Part shown: positions 17,987 through 26,259 of the stretch, piece after piece
How the letters are laid out: each line of letters opens with the position of its first letter
Numbering within the stretch: the first letter of the stretch is position 1
Assembly (NCBI RefSeq): GCF_013085345.1
Contig: NZ_JABFAJ010000024.1
Coordinates: 1-64,000 of the forward strand
Direction of reading: 5' to 3'
DNA from: Isoptericola sediminis
GTDB lineage: Bacteria > Actinomycetota > Actinomycetes > Actinomycetales > Cellulomonadaceae
Length of the DNA: 64,000 nt
Made by a program: the position numbers and the translations under genes
Notes under the pieces: generated by a model
Told to the model about the DNA's origin: nothing
The model's input: only the letters and a program-made list of their open reading frames with translations
Databases searched by the model: none

Positions 17987-19357
17987 ATGCTCACTGCGAT
18001 CGACCCGAGCACGGGCAAGGTCATCCGCGAGGTCGAGCCGGCCGGCCCCGAGAAGGTGGAGGAGATCCTCGCCGCGGCCGCGGACGCCGCCGTCGGGTGG
18101 GGACGGTTGACCTTCGACCGGCGGGCGGAGGTCCTGCACGCCGTGGCGACCTACCTGCGTCAGCACGTCGACGAGCTGGCGCCCCTCATGACCGAGGAGA
18201 TGGGCAAGCCCGTCGGCGAGGCACGCGGCGAGGTCGCCAAGGCGGCGCTGTGCTTCGACCACTACGCCGACCACGGGGCCGACTACCTGGCGGACGAGAT
18301 GCTCCCCTCGGACGCCAGCACGAGCTACGTGCAGCACCTGCCGCTCGGCACCGTGCTCGGCGTGCTGCCGTGGAACGCGCCCTTCTGGCTGTGGTCCCGG
18401 TTCGCCGCCCCGGCGCTCATGGCCGGCAACACCTGCGTGATGAAGCACGACCCGCACGTCCCGGGCTGCGCGGCCGCGATCGCGGACGTGTTCACGCAGG
18501 TCGGTGCCCCGGACGGTGTCTTCCAGAACCTGCCGCTGGAGACCCCGCAGGTGGAGGCGGTCATCCGCGACCCGCGCGTGCACGCCGTGTCCTTCACCGG
18601 GTCGGCCCGCGGCGGGGCCGCGGTCGCGAGCACGGCGGCGGCGGAGATCAAGCCGACGGTGCTGGAGCTGGGCGGTTCGGACCCCTGCCTGGTGCTCGCG
18701 GACGCCGACCTGGACGCCGCGGCGGACACGGTGGCGCTGTCCCGGATCATCAACGCCGGGCAGTCCTGCATCGCCGCGAAGCGCATCATCGTGGAGAGCG
18801 CGGTGTACCCGCAGATGGTCGACAAGCTGCGCGAGCGGCTGGCACGGCTCACCGTCGGGGACCCGGCCGAGGAGTCCACCGACGTCGGGCCCATCGCCCG
18901 CGAGGACCTGCGCGAGACGCTGCACCGCCAGGTGACGGAGACCGTCGACGCCGGGGCGCGGCTGCTGCTCGGCGGCGAGCTGCCCGAGGGGGACGGCTGG
19001 TTCTACCCCGTGACGATGCTGGCCGACGTCACCGAGGGCATGACCGCCTGCCGCGAGGAGACCTTCGGGCCGGTGATGGTGGTCATGGAGGCCCCGGACG
19101 CGGAGGAGGCGCTGGCGATGGCCAACCGCACCGAGTACGGGCTGGCCGCCAGCGTCTGGTCGACGGCGGAGCGCGGCGTGGCGATGGCCCGGCGGATCGA
19201 GGCCGGACAGGTCGCGGTCAACGGCATCGTCAAGACGGATCCACGGCTGCCCAGCGGAGGCGTCAAGCGGTCGGGCTACGGGCGCGAGCTCGGCCCGCAC
19301 GGCATCCGGGAGTTCGTCAACGTCCAGCAGGTGTGGGTGGGGCCGCGGCAGGACTGA
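17987..19357 (+). CDS. GabD1-type semialdehyde dehydrogenase
   Basis: A 456-residue aldehyde dehydrogenase. The N-terminal cofactor domain has VLPWNAPFW, the general-base Glu is in LELGGSDP, and the catalytic Cys is in NAGQSCIAAKR. Length and motifs match mycobacterial GabD1 (succinate-semialdehyde dehydrogenase, NADP). In this operon the likely substrate is aspartate semialdehyde made by the preceding transaminase, the DoeC step; succinate semialdehyde remains possible. AGAGGAG precedes the ATG, 11 bases after the hydrolase stop. Confidence 0.8.
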   Translation: MLTAIDPSTGKVIREVEPAGPEKVEEILAAAADAAVGWGRLTFDRRAEVLHAVATYLRQHVDELAPLMTEEMGKPVGEARGEVAKAALCFDHYADHGADYLADEMLPSDASTSYVQHLPLGTVLGVLPWNAPFWLWSRFAAPALMAGNTCVMKHDPHVPGCAAAIADVFTQVGAPDGVFQNLPLETPQVEAVIRDPRVHAVSFTGSARGGAAVASTAAAEIKPTVLELGGSDPCLVLADADLDAAADTVALSRIINAGQSCIAAKRIIVESAVYPQMVDKLRERLARLTVGDPAEESTDVGPIAREDLRETLHRQVTETVDAGARLLLGGELPEGDGWFYPVTMLADVTEGMTACREETFGPVMVVMEAPDAEEALAMANRTEYGLAASVWSTAERGVAMARRIEAGQVAVNGIVKTDPRLPSGGVKRSGYGRELGPHGIREFVNVQQVWVGPRQD

Positions 19358-19361
19358 GCCC

Positions 19362-19799
19362 GTGCGCCGCAGCACCGAGGACGTCGACGCGTACCTGCAC
19401 GGCGACGACGTGGCCCCTGACCTGGCACGCACCGACGCCGTCGTGCGGGACGTGCTGCCCGGGCTCTCCCGGTCCCTGTGGCGGGGCGTGTTCTGGGGCG
19501 GCACCGAGCAGGTGATCATCGGCTACGGCGACATCGTCCAGCCGCGCCCGCGCGGTGCGGACGTCGAGTGGTTCCTGGTCGGCCTCGCCCAGCAGAAGCG
19601 GCACCTGAGCCTGTACGTCAACGCCGTCGAGGACGGCGCCTACCTGGGTCGGCGCTACGCCGACCGCCTCGGGCGCGCCAGGGTCGGCGCGGCGAGCATC
19701 TCGTTCGCCCGTCTCGACGACCTCGACGAGGCGGTGCTGCGCGAGATGCTCGCGCACGCCGGGCGCACGCTCGACGAGGGGACGCCGCCGACGGCGTGA
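19362..19799 (+). CDS. DUF1801 family protein
   Basis: A 145-residue protein resembling the DUF1801/YdhG fold, with [21 protein letters not shown] in the middle and [19 protein letters not shown] and the C-terminal [16 protein letters not shown] helix following. The function of the family is unknown. It starts (GTG) four bases after the dehydrogenase stop, so it probably belongs to the same transcript, but no link to ectoine is established. Confidence 0.75.
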   Translation: MRRSTEDVDAYLHGDDVAPDLARTDAVVRDVLPGLSRSLWRGVFWGGTEQVIIGYGDIVQPRPRGADVEWFLVGLAQQKRHLSLYVNAVEDGAYLGRRYADRLGRARVGAASISFARLDDLDEAVLREMLAHAGRTLDEGTPPTA

Positions 19800-19919
19800 C
19801 GTCCGTGCGGGGTCCGGGACGCCGAGCCGTCGGGCGCACGCCGCCCCGGGTGCGTGCCGGTCGGTGGGCGCGGTGTCTCGCTCCGTGGGTGGTCCCTCGT
19901 GGTCAGGCCTCAGACCCGG

Positions 19920-19925
19920 TAGGTT
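19920..19925 (+). promoter_or_regulatory. Possible -10 box for pntAB
   Basis: TAGGTT lies 17 bases before the very strong ribosome-binding sequence AAAGGAGGT (19942-19950), which fixes the pntA GTG start at 19960. No clear -35 box is seen. Confidence 0.35.
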
Positions 19926-19959
19926 GCTCGTGTCCTCGACCAAAGGAGGTTCGAGCCTC

Positions 19960-21561
19960 GTGCAGATCGGTGTCCCTCGGGAGTCGCGCGACGGTGAACG
20001 GCTGGTCGCCGCCACCCCCGCGACCGTCCAGCGTCTGACCGCGCTCGGCTACGACGTGCTCGTCGAGTCCGGAGCCGGCGAGCGGGCGAGCATGCCCACC
20101 CGCGCCTACGTCGAGTCCGGTGCGCGCATCGCCGGCCGGGAGGAGGTCTGGGGGTCCGACGTCGTCACCTGCGTCAACGCGCCGTCCCCGCCGGAGCTGG
20201 AGCTGCTGCGTCCCGGCGCCGTGCTGATCTCCCAGATCGGACCGGCCACGCATCCGGAGCTCGTGGACGCGCTCGCCGAACGGCACGTGACCGCTCTCGC
20301 CCTGGACGCCGTCCCGCGCATCTCGCGGGCCCAGGCGCTCGACGTGCTCTCCGCGCAGTCCAACGTGGCCGGCTACCGGTCCGTGGTGGAGGCCGCCGAG
20401 GAGTTCGGGGGCATGTTCACCGGACAGGTGACCGCCGCCGGGACCACGCCGCCGGCGACGGTCTTCGTCATCGGCGCAGGCGTCGCGGGTCTGGCGGCCA
20501 TCGGTACCGCCTCCTCGCTGGGCGCCAAGGTGCGCGCCTTCGACGTCCGTCCCGAGGTCGGCGAGCAGATCGAGTCGCTCGGCGCGACGTTCGTCCAGGC
20601 CGAGGGCACCGCGCAGGAGGTCAGCAGCGACGGGTACGCCCGCGAGCTGACCTCCGACCAGGAGGCCGCGACGCAGGCGATGTACGCCGCGGAGTCCGCG
20701 GGCGCCGACGTCGTCATCACCACCGCGCTGGTGCGCGGGACGGCGCCGACCACCATCACGGCGGCGATGGTCGCCGCCATGAAGCCCGGCTCGGTGATCG
20801 TCGACCTCGCCGCGCCGGGCGGCGGCAACTGCGAGCTCACGGTGCCGGGGGAGCGGGTCGTCAGCGACAACGGCGTGATCGTCCTGGGCTACACCGACCT
20901 GCCCGGCCGGATGCCGCAGCACACGTCCCAGCTCATCGGCACGAACATCGTCAACCTGCTGACGTTGATGACCCCCGCCAAGGACGGCCGCCCGGTGGTC
21001 GACCTCGAGGACGTCGTCATCCGGGGCATGACGGTGTGCCGCGAGGGCGAGGTGCTCTGGCCACCACCGCCCGTCCAGGTCTCGGCGGCACCGGCGGCGC
21101 CCGCCGGACCGCCCGCCCCCGAGCCCGCTCCCGGGCCCGACCCGGAGGAGCTGGCCGCCCAGCGCCGTCGCCGCCGGGTCCGGCGCACCGCGCTGGCCGG
21201 GCTCGGTGCCGTCGTCGGCGGTCTCGCGATCGCCGCCTCGCCGCCGGAGTCCGTGGGCCACTTCACGGTGTTCGCGCTGGCGGTCGTGGTGGGCTTCTAC
21301 GTGATCTCGGCGGTCACGCACGCCCTGCACACCCCGCTGATGGCGCAGACGAACGCCATCAGCGGCATCATCCTCGTCGGCGCCCTGCTGCAGATCGGCA
21401 CGGACGACTGGCTCGTCACCGGCCTGGCGGTCGTGGCCGCCGCCGTCGCGAGCATCAACGTGTTCGGCGGCTTCCTCGTCGCGAACCGGATGATCCGGAT
21501 GTTCCGCAAGGGGGCGCCCGCCCCGCACGTGACCACGCCGACCGGGGAGGCGACCCGATGA
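19960..21561 (+). CDS. pntA: NAD(P) transhydrogenase alpha subunit PntA
   Basis: A 533-residue subunit of the proton-translocating transhydrogenase, which drives hydride transfer from NADH to NADP with the proton gradient. The N-terminal NAD(H)-binding domain I shows [18 protein letters not shown] and the Rossmann segment [20 protein letters not shown] followed by [13 protein letters not shown] Pro/Ala linker (about 365-400) leads to a C-terminal membrane domain of three or four helices. This is the two-subunit E. coli-like layout with both alpha parts fused. The start codon is GTG, nine bases after AAAGGAGGT. The stop overlaps pntB. Confidence 0.93.
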   Translation: MQIGVPRESRDGERLVAATPATVQRLTALGYDVLVESGAGERASMPTRAYVESGARIAGREEVWGSDVVTCVNAPSPPELELLRPGAVLISQIGPATHPELVDALAERHVTALALDAVPRISRAQALDVLSAQSNVAGYRSVVEAAEEFGGMFTGQVTAAGTTPPATVFVIGAGVAGLAAIGTASSLGAKVRAFDVRPEVGEQIESLGATFVQAEGTAQEVSSDGYARELTSDQEAATQAMYAAESAGADVVITTALVRGTAPTTITAAMVAAMKPGSVIVDLAAPGGGNCELTVPGERVVSDNGVIVLGYTDLPGRMPQHTSQLIGTNIVNLLTLMTPAKDGRPVVDLEDVVIRGMTVCREGEVLWPPPPVQVSAAPAAPAGPPAPEPAPGPDPEELAAQRRRRRVRRTALAGLGAVVGGLAIAASPPESVGHFTVFALAVVVGFYVISAVTHALHTPLMAQTNAISGIILVGALLQIGTDDWLVTGLAVVAAAVASINVFGGFLVANRMIRMFRKGAPAPHVTTPTGEATR

Positions 21562-22964
21562 CCGTGCTCTCGGCCGTGCAGGCCACCTACGTCGTCGCCG
21601 GCGTGCTGTTCATCCTCTCCCTGGCGGGGCTGTCGCAGCAGGAGTCGGCGCGCCGGGGCAACGTCCTGGGCATGATCGGGATGGCCCTGGCGCTGGTCGC
21701 CACCATCGCCCTCGCGCTGGAGACCTCCGCCCGACCCTGGCAGGTCACCGCCGGGCTCATCCTGGCGGTGCTCGTCGTCGGGGCCGCCGTCGGCACCTGG
21801 CGGGTCCGCCGGGTCGAGATGACCCAGATGCCGGAGCTCATCGCGCTGCTGCACTCCTTCGTCGGGCTCGCCGCGGTGCTCGTGGGCTTCGGTTCGTACC
21901 TGTCCGAGCCGCAGTCCGACACCGTGCACCTCGTCGAGGTCTTCCTCGGGGTGCTCATCGGTGCGGTGACCTTCACAGGGTCCATCGTCGCCAACCTCAA
22001 GCTGTCGGCGCGGATCCGGTCGGCCCCGCTGATGCTCCCGGGCCGGCACTGGCTCAACCTGCTGATGGTGGTCACCTCCGCCGGGCTGCTCGCGTGGTTC
22101 CTCATCGCCTCGGGCGCCGGCGCCGACGGTGCGGCCCTCACCGCGCTGGTCCTCATGACCGTCGTCGCCCTGGCCCTCGGCTGGCACCTGGTCGCCTCGA
22201 TCGGCGGCGGCGACATGCCCGTCGTGGTCTCGATGCTCAACTCGTACTCGGGCTGGGCGGCCGCGGCGGCGGGTTTCATGCTGGGCAACGACCTGCTGAT
22301 CATCACCGGCGCCCTGGTGGGGTCCTCCGGTGCGATCCTGTCCTACATCATGTGCCGGGCGATGAACCGGTCGTTCGTCTCCGTCATCCTCGGCGGCTTC
22401 GGCGCCGAGCCGGGCAGCCCGGCGGCCGCCGGGGTCGAGGGCGAGCACCGGGAGACGTACGCGGCGGACGTCGCCCAGCAGCTGACGAACGCGACCTCCG
22501 TGGTCATCGTGCCGGGGTACGGCATGGCCGTGGCCAAGGCCCAGTACCCGGTGGCGGACCTGACCGACAAGCTGCGGGACCGTGGGGTGAACGTCCGGTT
22601 CGGTGTGCACCCCGTCGCGGGCCGTCTGCCCGGCCACATGAACGTGCTGCTGGCCGAGGCCAAGGTGCCCTACGATGTGGTCCTGAGCATGGAGGAGATC
22701 AACAGCGACTTCACCACGACCGACGTGGTGCTGGTCATCGGCGCCAACGACACCGTCAACCCGGCCGCGCAGGAGGACCCGGGCTCGCCGATCGCCGGCA
22801 TGCCGGTGCTCGAGGTGTGGCAGGCGCGTGACGTCGTGGTGTTCAAGCGCTCGATGGCCACCGGGTACGCCGGGGTGCAGAACCCGTTGTTCTTCCGGGA
22901 GAACACGGCGATGATCTTCGGCGACGCCAAGGAGCAGGTCGAGCGGATCATCCAGGCGCTGTGA
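21558..22964 (+). CDS. pntB: NAD(P) transhydrogenase beta subunit PntB
   Basis: A 468-residue integral membrane subunit. About nine helices precede the soluble NADP(H)-binding domain III (from about 300), which shows [36 protein letters not shown] and [13 protein letters not shown]. Together with PntA it makes NADPH at the cytoplasmic membrane. The ATG overlaps the pntA stop (ATGA), and a strong hairpin follows the gene. Confidence 0.95.
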   Translation: MTVLSAVQATYVVAGVLFILSLAGLSQQESARRGNVLGMIGMALALVATIALALETSARPWQVTAGLILAVLVVGAAVGTWRVRRVEMTQMPELIALLHSFVGLAAVLVGFGSYLSEPQSDTVHLVEVFLGVLIGAVTFTGSIVANLKLSARIRSAPLMLPGRHWLNLLMVVTSAGLLAWFLIASGAGADGAALTALVLMTVVALALGWHLVASIGGGDMPVVVSMLNSYSGWAAAAAGFMLGNDLLIITGALVGSSGAILSYIMCRAMNRSFVSVILGGFGAEPGSPAAAGVEGEHRETYAADVAQQLTNATSVVIVPGYGMAVAKAQYPVADLTDKLRDRGVNVRFGVHPVAGRLPGHMNVLLAEAKVPYDVVLSMEEINSDFTTTDVVLVIGANDTVNPAAQEDPGSPIAGMPVLEVWQARDVVVFKRSMATGYAGVQNPLFFRENTAMIFGDAKEQVERIIQAL

Positions 22965-22968
22965 ACGA

Positions 22969-23014
22969 CGACGGCCCGGTGCCGCCCCGTCAGGGGGCAG
23001 GCACCGGGCCGTCG
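22969..23014. terminator. Bidirectional hairpin between pntB and mqo
   Basis: A perfect 15-bp stem CGACGGCCCGGTGCC/GGCACCGGGCCGTCG with a 16-base loop sits between the two convergent stop codons and can end transcription from both sides. Confidence 0.8.
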
Positions 23015-23025
23015 GGCGACCGCCG

Positions 23026-24594
23026 TCAGAAGCGGGAGTCCGCCCGGGACTCGTAGACGCTGGCGGGCAGCACGCCGTCGACCGGCTCCGGCAGCCCGGC
23101 CGCCGGCTCGTCCGCGGCGCTGGCCGTGGTGTCGATCTCGCGGGCGTCGGCGGGGACCCCGTCGAGGCTGGGCATCATCGCGGCGAGCTGCTGGCGCCAG
23201 GAGGGGAACTCCTCCGGGAAGCAGCGGTCGAGCACGTCGACCATCGCCGAGACCGCCGTGGAGGCGCCCGGCGATGCACCGAGCAGACCGGCGATGGAGC
23301 CGTCCGCGGCGGCGACGACCTCGGTGCCGAACTGCAGGACGCCCTTGCCGTCGGCGTCGCGCTTGATCACCTGGACGCGCTGGCCCGCGGTGATCTTCTC
23401 CCAGTCCTTGGGGTGCGCGGTCGGCATGAACTGCTGCAGGGAGTGGAACTTCGACTCCGGTGCGGCGGCGAGCTGGCCGAGCAGGTACTGGGTCAGGTCG
23501 ATGTTCTTCAGGCCGGCGCCGAGCATCGAGGTGATGTTGTGCGCGCGCAGCGAGGTGATCAGCCCGAGGTACTTGCCCTTCTTGAGGTACTTCGGGCTGA
23601 AGCCGGCGTAGGGACCGAACATCAGGTAGCTCTTGCCGTCGACCACGCGGGTGTCGAGGTGCGGCACGGACATCGGCGGGGCGCCGACGTCGGCCTTGCC
23701 GTAGACCTTGGCGTGGTGGCGGGCGACGATCTCGGGGTTGTCGGTGCGCAGGAACTCCCCGGAGATCGGGAACCCGCCGAAGCCCTTGATCTCGGGGATG
23801 CCCGCGGACTGGAGCAGGGGGAGAGCCCCGCCGCCGGCGCCCACGAAGACGAACCGGGCGGTCACGGTGGAGGTGCGGCGCGGGGCGTTCCACGACCGGT
23901 CCTTGACCTTGAGCCGCCAGCGACGGTCCTTGGTCCGCTTCAGGGAGGTCACCTCGTGCTGCCGCTGCAGCTCGGCGCCGTGGCGCACCAGGTTGTCGAC
24001 GAGCTGGCGGGTGAGGTTGCCGAAGTCCACGTCGGTCCCGGCCACGGACCGGGTGGCGGCGACGGGCTCGTCGGCGTCGCGGCCCTCGGTCAGCAGCGGG
24101 GTCCAGCGGGCGATCTCGGCGCGGTCGGTGGAGAACTCCATGTCGCGGAACAGCGGGTGCGCGGTCATGGTCGCGTGCCGCCGGCGCAGGAACTCCACGT
24201 TCTCGGCCCCGCGCACGAAGGTCATGTGCGGGGTGCGCTGGATGAAGGACTGGTCGGCGAGCTGGCCGGTGGCGAGCAGGTGCTGCCAGAGCTCGCGGGA
24301 GGTCTCGAACTGCTCGTTGATCTGCACCGCCTTGGAGATGTCGACGGTGCCGTCGGGCTTCTCCGAGGTGTAGTTCAGCTCGCACAGGGCGGCGTGGCCG
24401 GTACCCGCGTTGTTCCACGGGTTCGACGACTCCAGCGCCACGTCGTCGAGCCGCTCGATGATGCGGATCGACCAGGTCGGCTCGAGCTGCTGGATCAGGG
24501 TTCCGAGGGTGGCGCTCATGATGCCGCCGCCGACGAGGACGACGTCGACGGCGTCCGAGGGCCGCTGGCGGGGGGCTGTTTCGCGCGAAGTCAC
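23026..24594 (-). CDS. mqo: Malate:quinone oxidoreductase Mqo
   Basis: A 522-residue FAD-dependent peripheral membrane enzyme that oxidises malate to oxaloacetate and passes electrons to the quinone pool. The FAD-binding motif VVLVGGGIMSATLGTLI is at about residue 18, with ESSNPWNNAGTGHAALCELNYT and the FVFVGAGGGALPLLQSAGIPE second FAD region also diagnostic. The only sensible start is the GTG at 24594, because the upstream ATG is stopped after three codons. No ribosome site is present and the promoter places transcription start at the GTG. Confidence 0.96.
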   Translation of the reverse strand: MTSRETAPRQRPSDAVDVVLVGGGIMSATLGTLIQQLEPTWSIRIIERLDDVALESSNPWNNAGTGHAALCELNYTSEKPDGTVDISKAVQINEQFETSRELWQHLLATGQLADQSFIQRTPHMTFVRGAENVEFLRRRHATMTAHPLFRDMEFSTDRAEIARWTPLLTEGRDADEPVAATRSVAGTDVDFGNLTRQLVDNLVRHGAELQRQHEVTSLKRTKDRRWRLKVKDRSWNAPRRTSTVTARFVFVGAGGGALPLLQSAGIPEIKGFGGFPISGEFLRTDNPEIVARHHAKVYGKADVGAPPMSVPHLDTRVVDGKSYLMFGPYAGFSPKYLKKGKYLGLITSLRAHNITSMLGAGLKNIDLTQYLLGQLAAAPESKFHSLQQFMPTAHPKDWEKITAGQRVQVIKRDADGKGVLQFGTEVVAAADGSIAGLLGASPGASTAVSAMVDVLDRCFPEEFPSWRQQLAAMMPSLDGVPADAREIDTTASAADEPAAGLPEPVDGVLPASVYESRADSRF

Positions 24595-24600
24595 CGGGCC

Positions 24601-24630
24601 ATGCTAGGTCGTTGGTGAAAACTGTCACAA
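24601..24630 (-). promoter_or_regulatory. mqo promoter, leaderless type
   Basis: On the minus strand TTGTGA (24625-24630) and TAGCAT (24601-24606) are 18 bases apart. The GTG start follows the -10 box after six bases. The -35 box overlaps the nearest CRP/GlxR-type site, suggesting repression when that site is filled. Confidence 0.55.
24614..24629. promoter_or_regulatory. CRP/GlxR-type site 1 (promoter-proximal)
   Basis: GGTGA-N6-TCACA, one mismatch from the TGTGA-N6-TCACA consensus, centred about 27 bases before the presumed mqo start of transcription and overlapping its -35 box. Confidence 0.55.
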
Positions 24631-24634
24631 AGAA

Positions 24635-24650
24635 TGTGAACAACGTCACA
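24635..24650. promoter_or_regulatory. CRP/GlxR-type site 2 (perfect)
   Basis: TGTGAACAACGTCACA is an exact match to the TGTGA-N6-TCACA consensus of CRP and actinobacterial GlxR, 21 bases centre-to-centre from site 1. Confidence 0.75.
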
Positions 24651-24665
24651 AGGCGTCTGACCTGC

Positions 24666-24681
24666 AGTGATGCACGTCACA
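24666..24681. promoter_or_regulatory. CRP/GlxR-type site 3 (distal)
   Basis: AGTGATGCACGTCACA has one mismatch to TGTGA-N6-TCACA. Its centre is 31 bases from site 2, about three helical turns, so all three sites would face the same side of the DNA. Confidence 0.55.
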
Positions 24682-24723
24682 CCGGGTCGGTCTCGTTCCC
24701 GCAGGTCAGGGGCGTGCGGTGCG

Positions 24724-25389
24724 TCAGGGCCACAGGAGCTCCGTGGTCCAGGCCTCCTCCTGCCCGCCGCGGCGGTACCGCACCCGCGTCTGTCCCGTGC
24801 CGCCGCCCGAGCGCCAGAACTCGACGGTCGTCGGCGCCAGGCACCATGCCGTCCACGTCGGCACCACCAGCTCCGGGTCCGCGCGCACCTCCGCCAGTGC
24901 GGCGGACCAGGCCTCGCGGTGGTCGGCCAGGTCGTCGAGGACCTCGCTCTGGTGGTCCACCAGCGCCGTGGCGCGGGACCCGGCCGACCGGCTCCGGAAG
25001 TCGGCGGCACCGGCCTCCGGGTGCGACGTCACGGCGCCGGTCACCCGGACCTGGCGCCCGACCCCCTGCCAGAGGAAGGTCAGGGCCGCGTGGGGGTTCG
25101 CGGCCAGGTCGCGGCCCTTGGGGCTGGTGGCGTGGCCGGCGAACCACCAGCCCGCGGAGCTGAGGTCCGTCAGCAGCACCGTCCGCGCGGCGACGGTGCC
25201 GTCGGCACCGGCCGTCGAGAGCGTCATCGCGTGCGGGGCGTGCAGTCCCGCGGCGGCGGCCTCGTCGAACCAGGTCTCGAACAGCTCGTGCGGGGTGCCC
25301 GGCAGGACCGAGATGTCGGTGAGCTCCCAGCCGGACAGGCCGTCGGGGAGGACCTGCAGGTCACGGAGTCGCGCGCGGAAGCTCGTCAC
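24724..25389 (-). CDS. Pyridoxamine 5'-phosphate oxidase family protein (PdxH-like)
   Basis: A 221-residue FMN-binding split-barrel protein. The region ARTVLLTDLSSAGWWFAGH, SPKGRDLAANPHAALTFLW and RQVRVTGAV follows the PdxH pattern, as does the C-terminal VEFWR. Two typical PdxH features are changed: the Lys after VLL is Thr, and the usual C-terminal RLHDR-type substrate motif is replaced by GQTRVRYRR. A role in pyridoxal phosphate supply is therefore plausible but not certain. The GTG at 25389 follows a TACGGT box by six bases; a longer frame to 25542 has no support. Confidence 0.7.
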   Translation of the reverse strand: MTSFRARLRDLQVLPDGLSGWELTDISVLPGTPHELFETWFDEAAAAGLHAPHAMTLSTAGADGTVAARTVLLTDLSSAGWWFAGHATSPKGRDLAANPHAALTFLWQGVGRQVRVTGAVTSHPEAGAADFRSRSAGSRATALVDHQSEVLDDLADHREAWSAALAEVRADPELVVPTWTAWCLAPTTVEFWRSGGGTGQTRVRYRRGGQEEAWTTELLWP

Positions 25390-25395
25390 TCCCTC

Positions 25396-25401
25396 ACCGT
25401 A
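25396..25401 (-). promoter_or_regulatory. -10 box of the PdxH-like gene, leaderless spacing
   Basis: TACGGT on the minus strand ends six bases before the GTG. Just upstream, 25407-25419 is a perfect CGGAGG-A-CCTCCG palindrome that could be an operator. Confidence 0.4.
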
Positions 25402-25529
25402 GCGACCGGAGGACCTCCGAGCGGGTGATCCTGCGTCCTTTTCCGCCCGTTGTGCGGTGTTCACTCTTGTGCACGGGTGCGGGACGGGCGACGATGAGGG
25501 CAGACCGTGCTGCTGCGCGAAGGAGAGCG

Positions 25530-26255
25530 ATGACGTATCCACCGGGAGCCGTGGGCCGCCCCGAGGGTGGCGGGCGCATCGCGCGCCGCCGTCTCGAGCC
25601 GGGCAGCGGTGCCATGACGTCGGTCGCGACCCTCCTGCCTGCCGAACCGCCTCCGGCCCCGGGTCCGACCGGACCGGTCCCCGCCCGCGGCGCAGGTGTC
25701 AACGTGCAGATGGTCCTCGTGGCCGCGGCCCTGGTGATCGCCCTCGTGGCCACCGTCGGGGTCGCGATGCTCTGGTCGGCGAACCGCAAGCTCGCGTCCG
25801 AGGTGGACGCGGCCGTCGCCCAGTCCGAGCTGGCCGAGGCCGAGTCCGCCCGGCTGCGCGTCGCGCTCGAGGAGGCGCCGGACACGGCGACGGTCGAGGC
25901 GCTGGCCGGGCGGGTCGACGGTGTCGAGTCGTGGACCGGGATGCCTCAGGAGCTCGACGGCATGGACGACCTCCAGACGCGGCTGGTCGAGGTGTCCAAC
26001 GGCATCGACAGCCTCGAGACGAACCTGGAGGACGGTCTGGGCGGGGTGCGCAACGACCTCGCGACGGTGCGCAACGACCTCTCCAGCGGCCCGCAACCGC
26101 CGTCCGCGGCGGACGTCGACGCCCTGCGGGGCGAGGTCGGCGCGCTCCGCGGCGACCTCAGCGCGCTGCGGTCCTCGATCGAGGGGATCCGGCAGGACGT
26201 CGGGGTGCTGTGCTGGGCGCTGGGCTACCGCAAGGACGTCTCCGCCTCCTGCTGA
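25530..26255 (+). CDS. Single-pass membrane protein with coiled coil
   Basis: A 241-residue protein of unknown role. A Pro-rich cytoplasmic N-terminus (1-58) leads to one membrane helix (about 60-82), then a long heptad-rich coiled-coil region (about 83-235) with repeats such as VRNDLATVRNDL and LRGEVGALRGDLSALRSSI. It ends VLCWALGYRKDVSASC. The ATG at 25530 follows AAGGAGAG. Its stop lies only four bases from the stop of the convergent acetyltransferase gene. No family is recognised. Confidence 0.75.
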   Translation: MTYPPGAVGRPEGGGRIARRRLEPGSGAMTSVATLLPAEPPPAPGPTGPVPARGAGVNVQMVLVAAALVIALVATVGVAMLWSANRKLASEVDAAVAQSELAEAESARLRVALEEAPDTATVEALAGRVDGVESWTGMPQELDGMDDLQTRLVEVSNGIDSLETNLEDGLGGVRNDLATVRNDLSSGPQPPSAADVDALRGEVGALRGDLSALRSSIEGIRQDVGVLCWALGYRKDVSASC

Positions 26256-26259
26256 GCGC

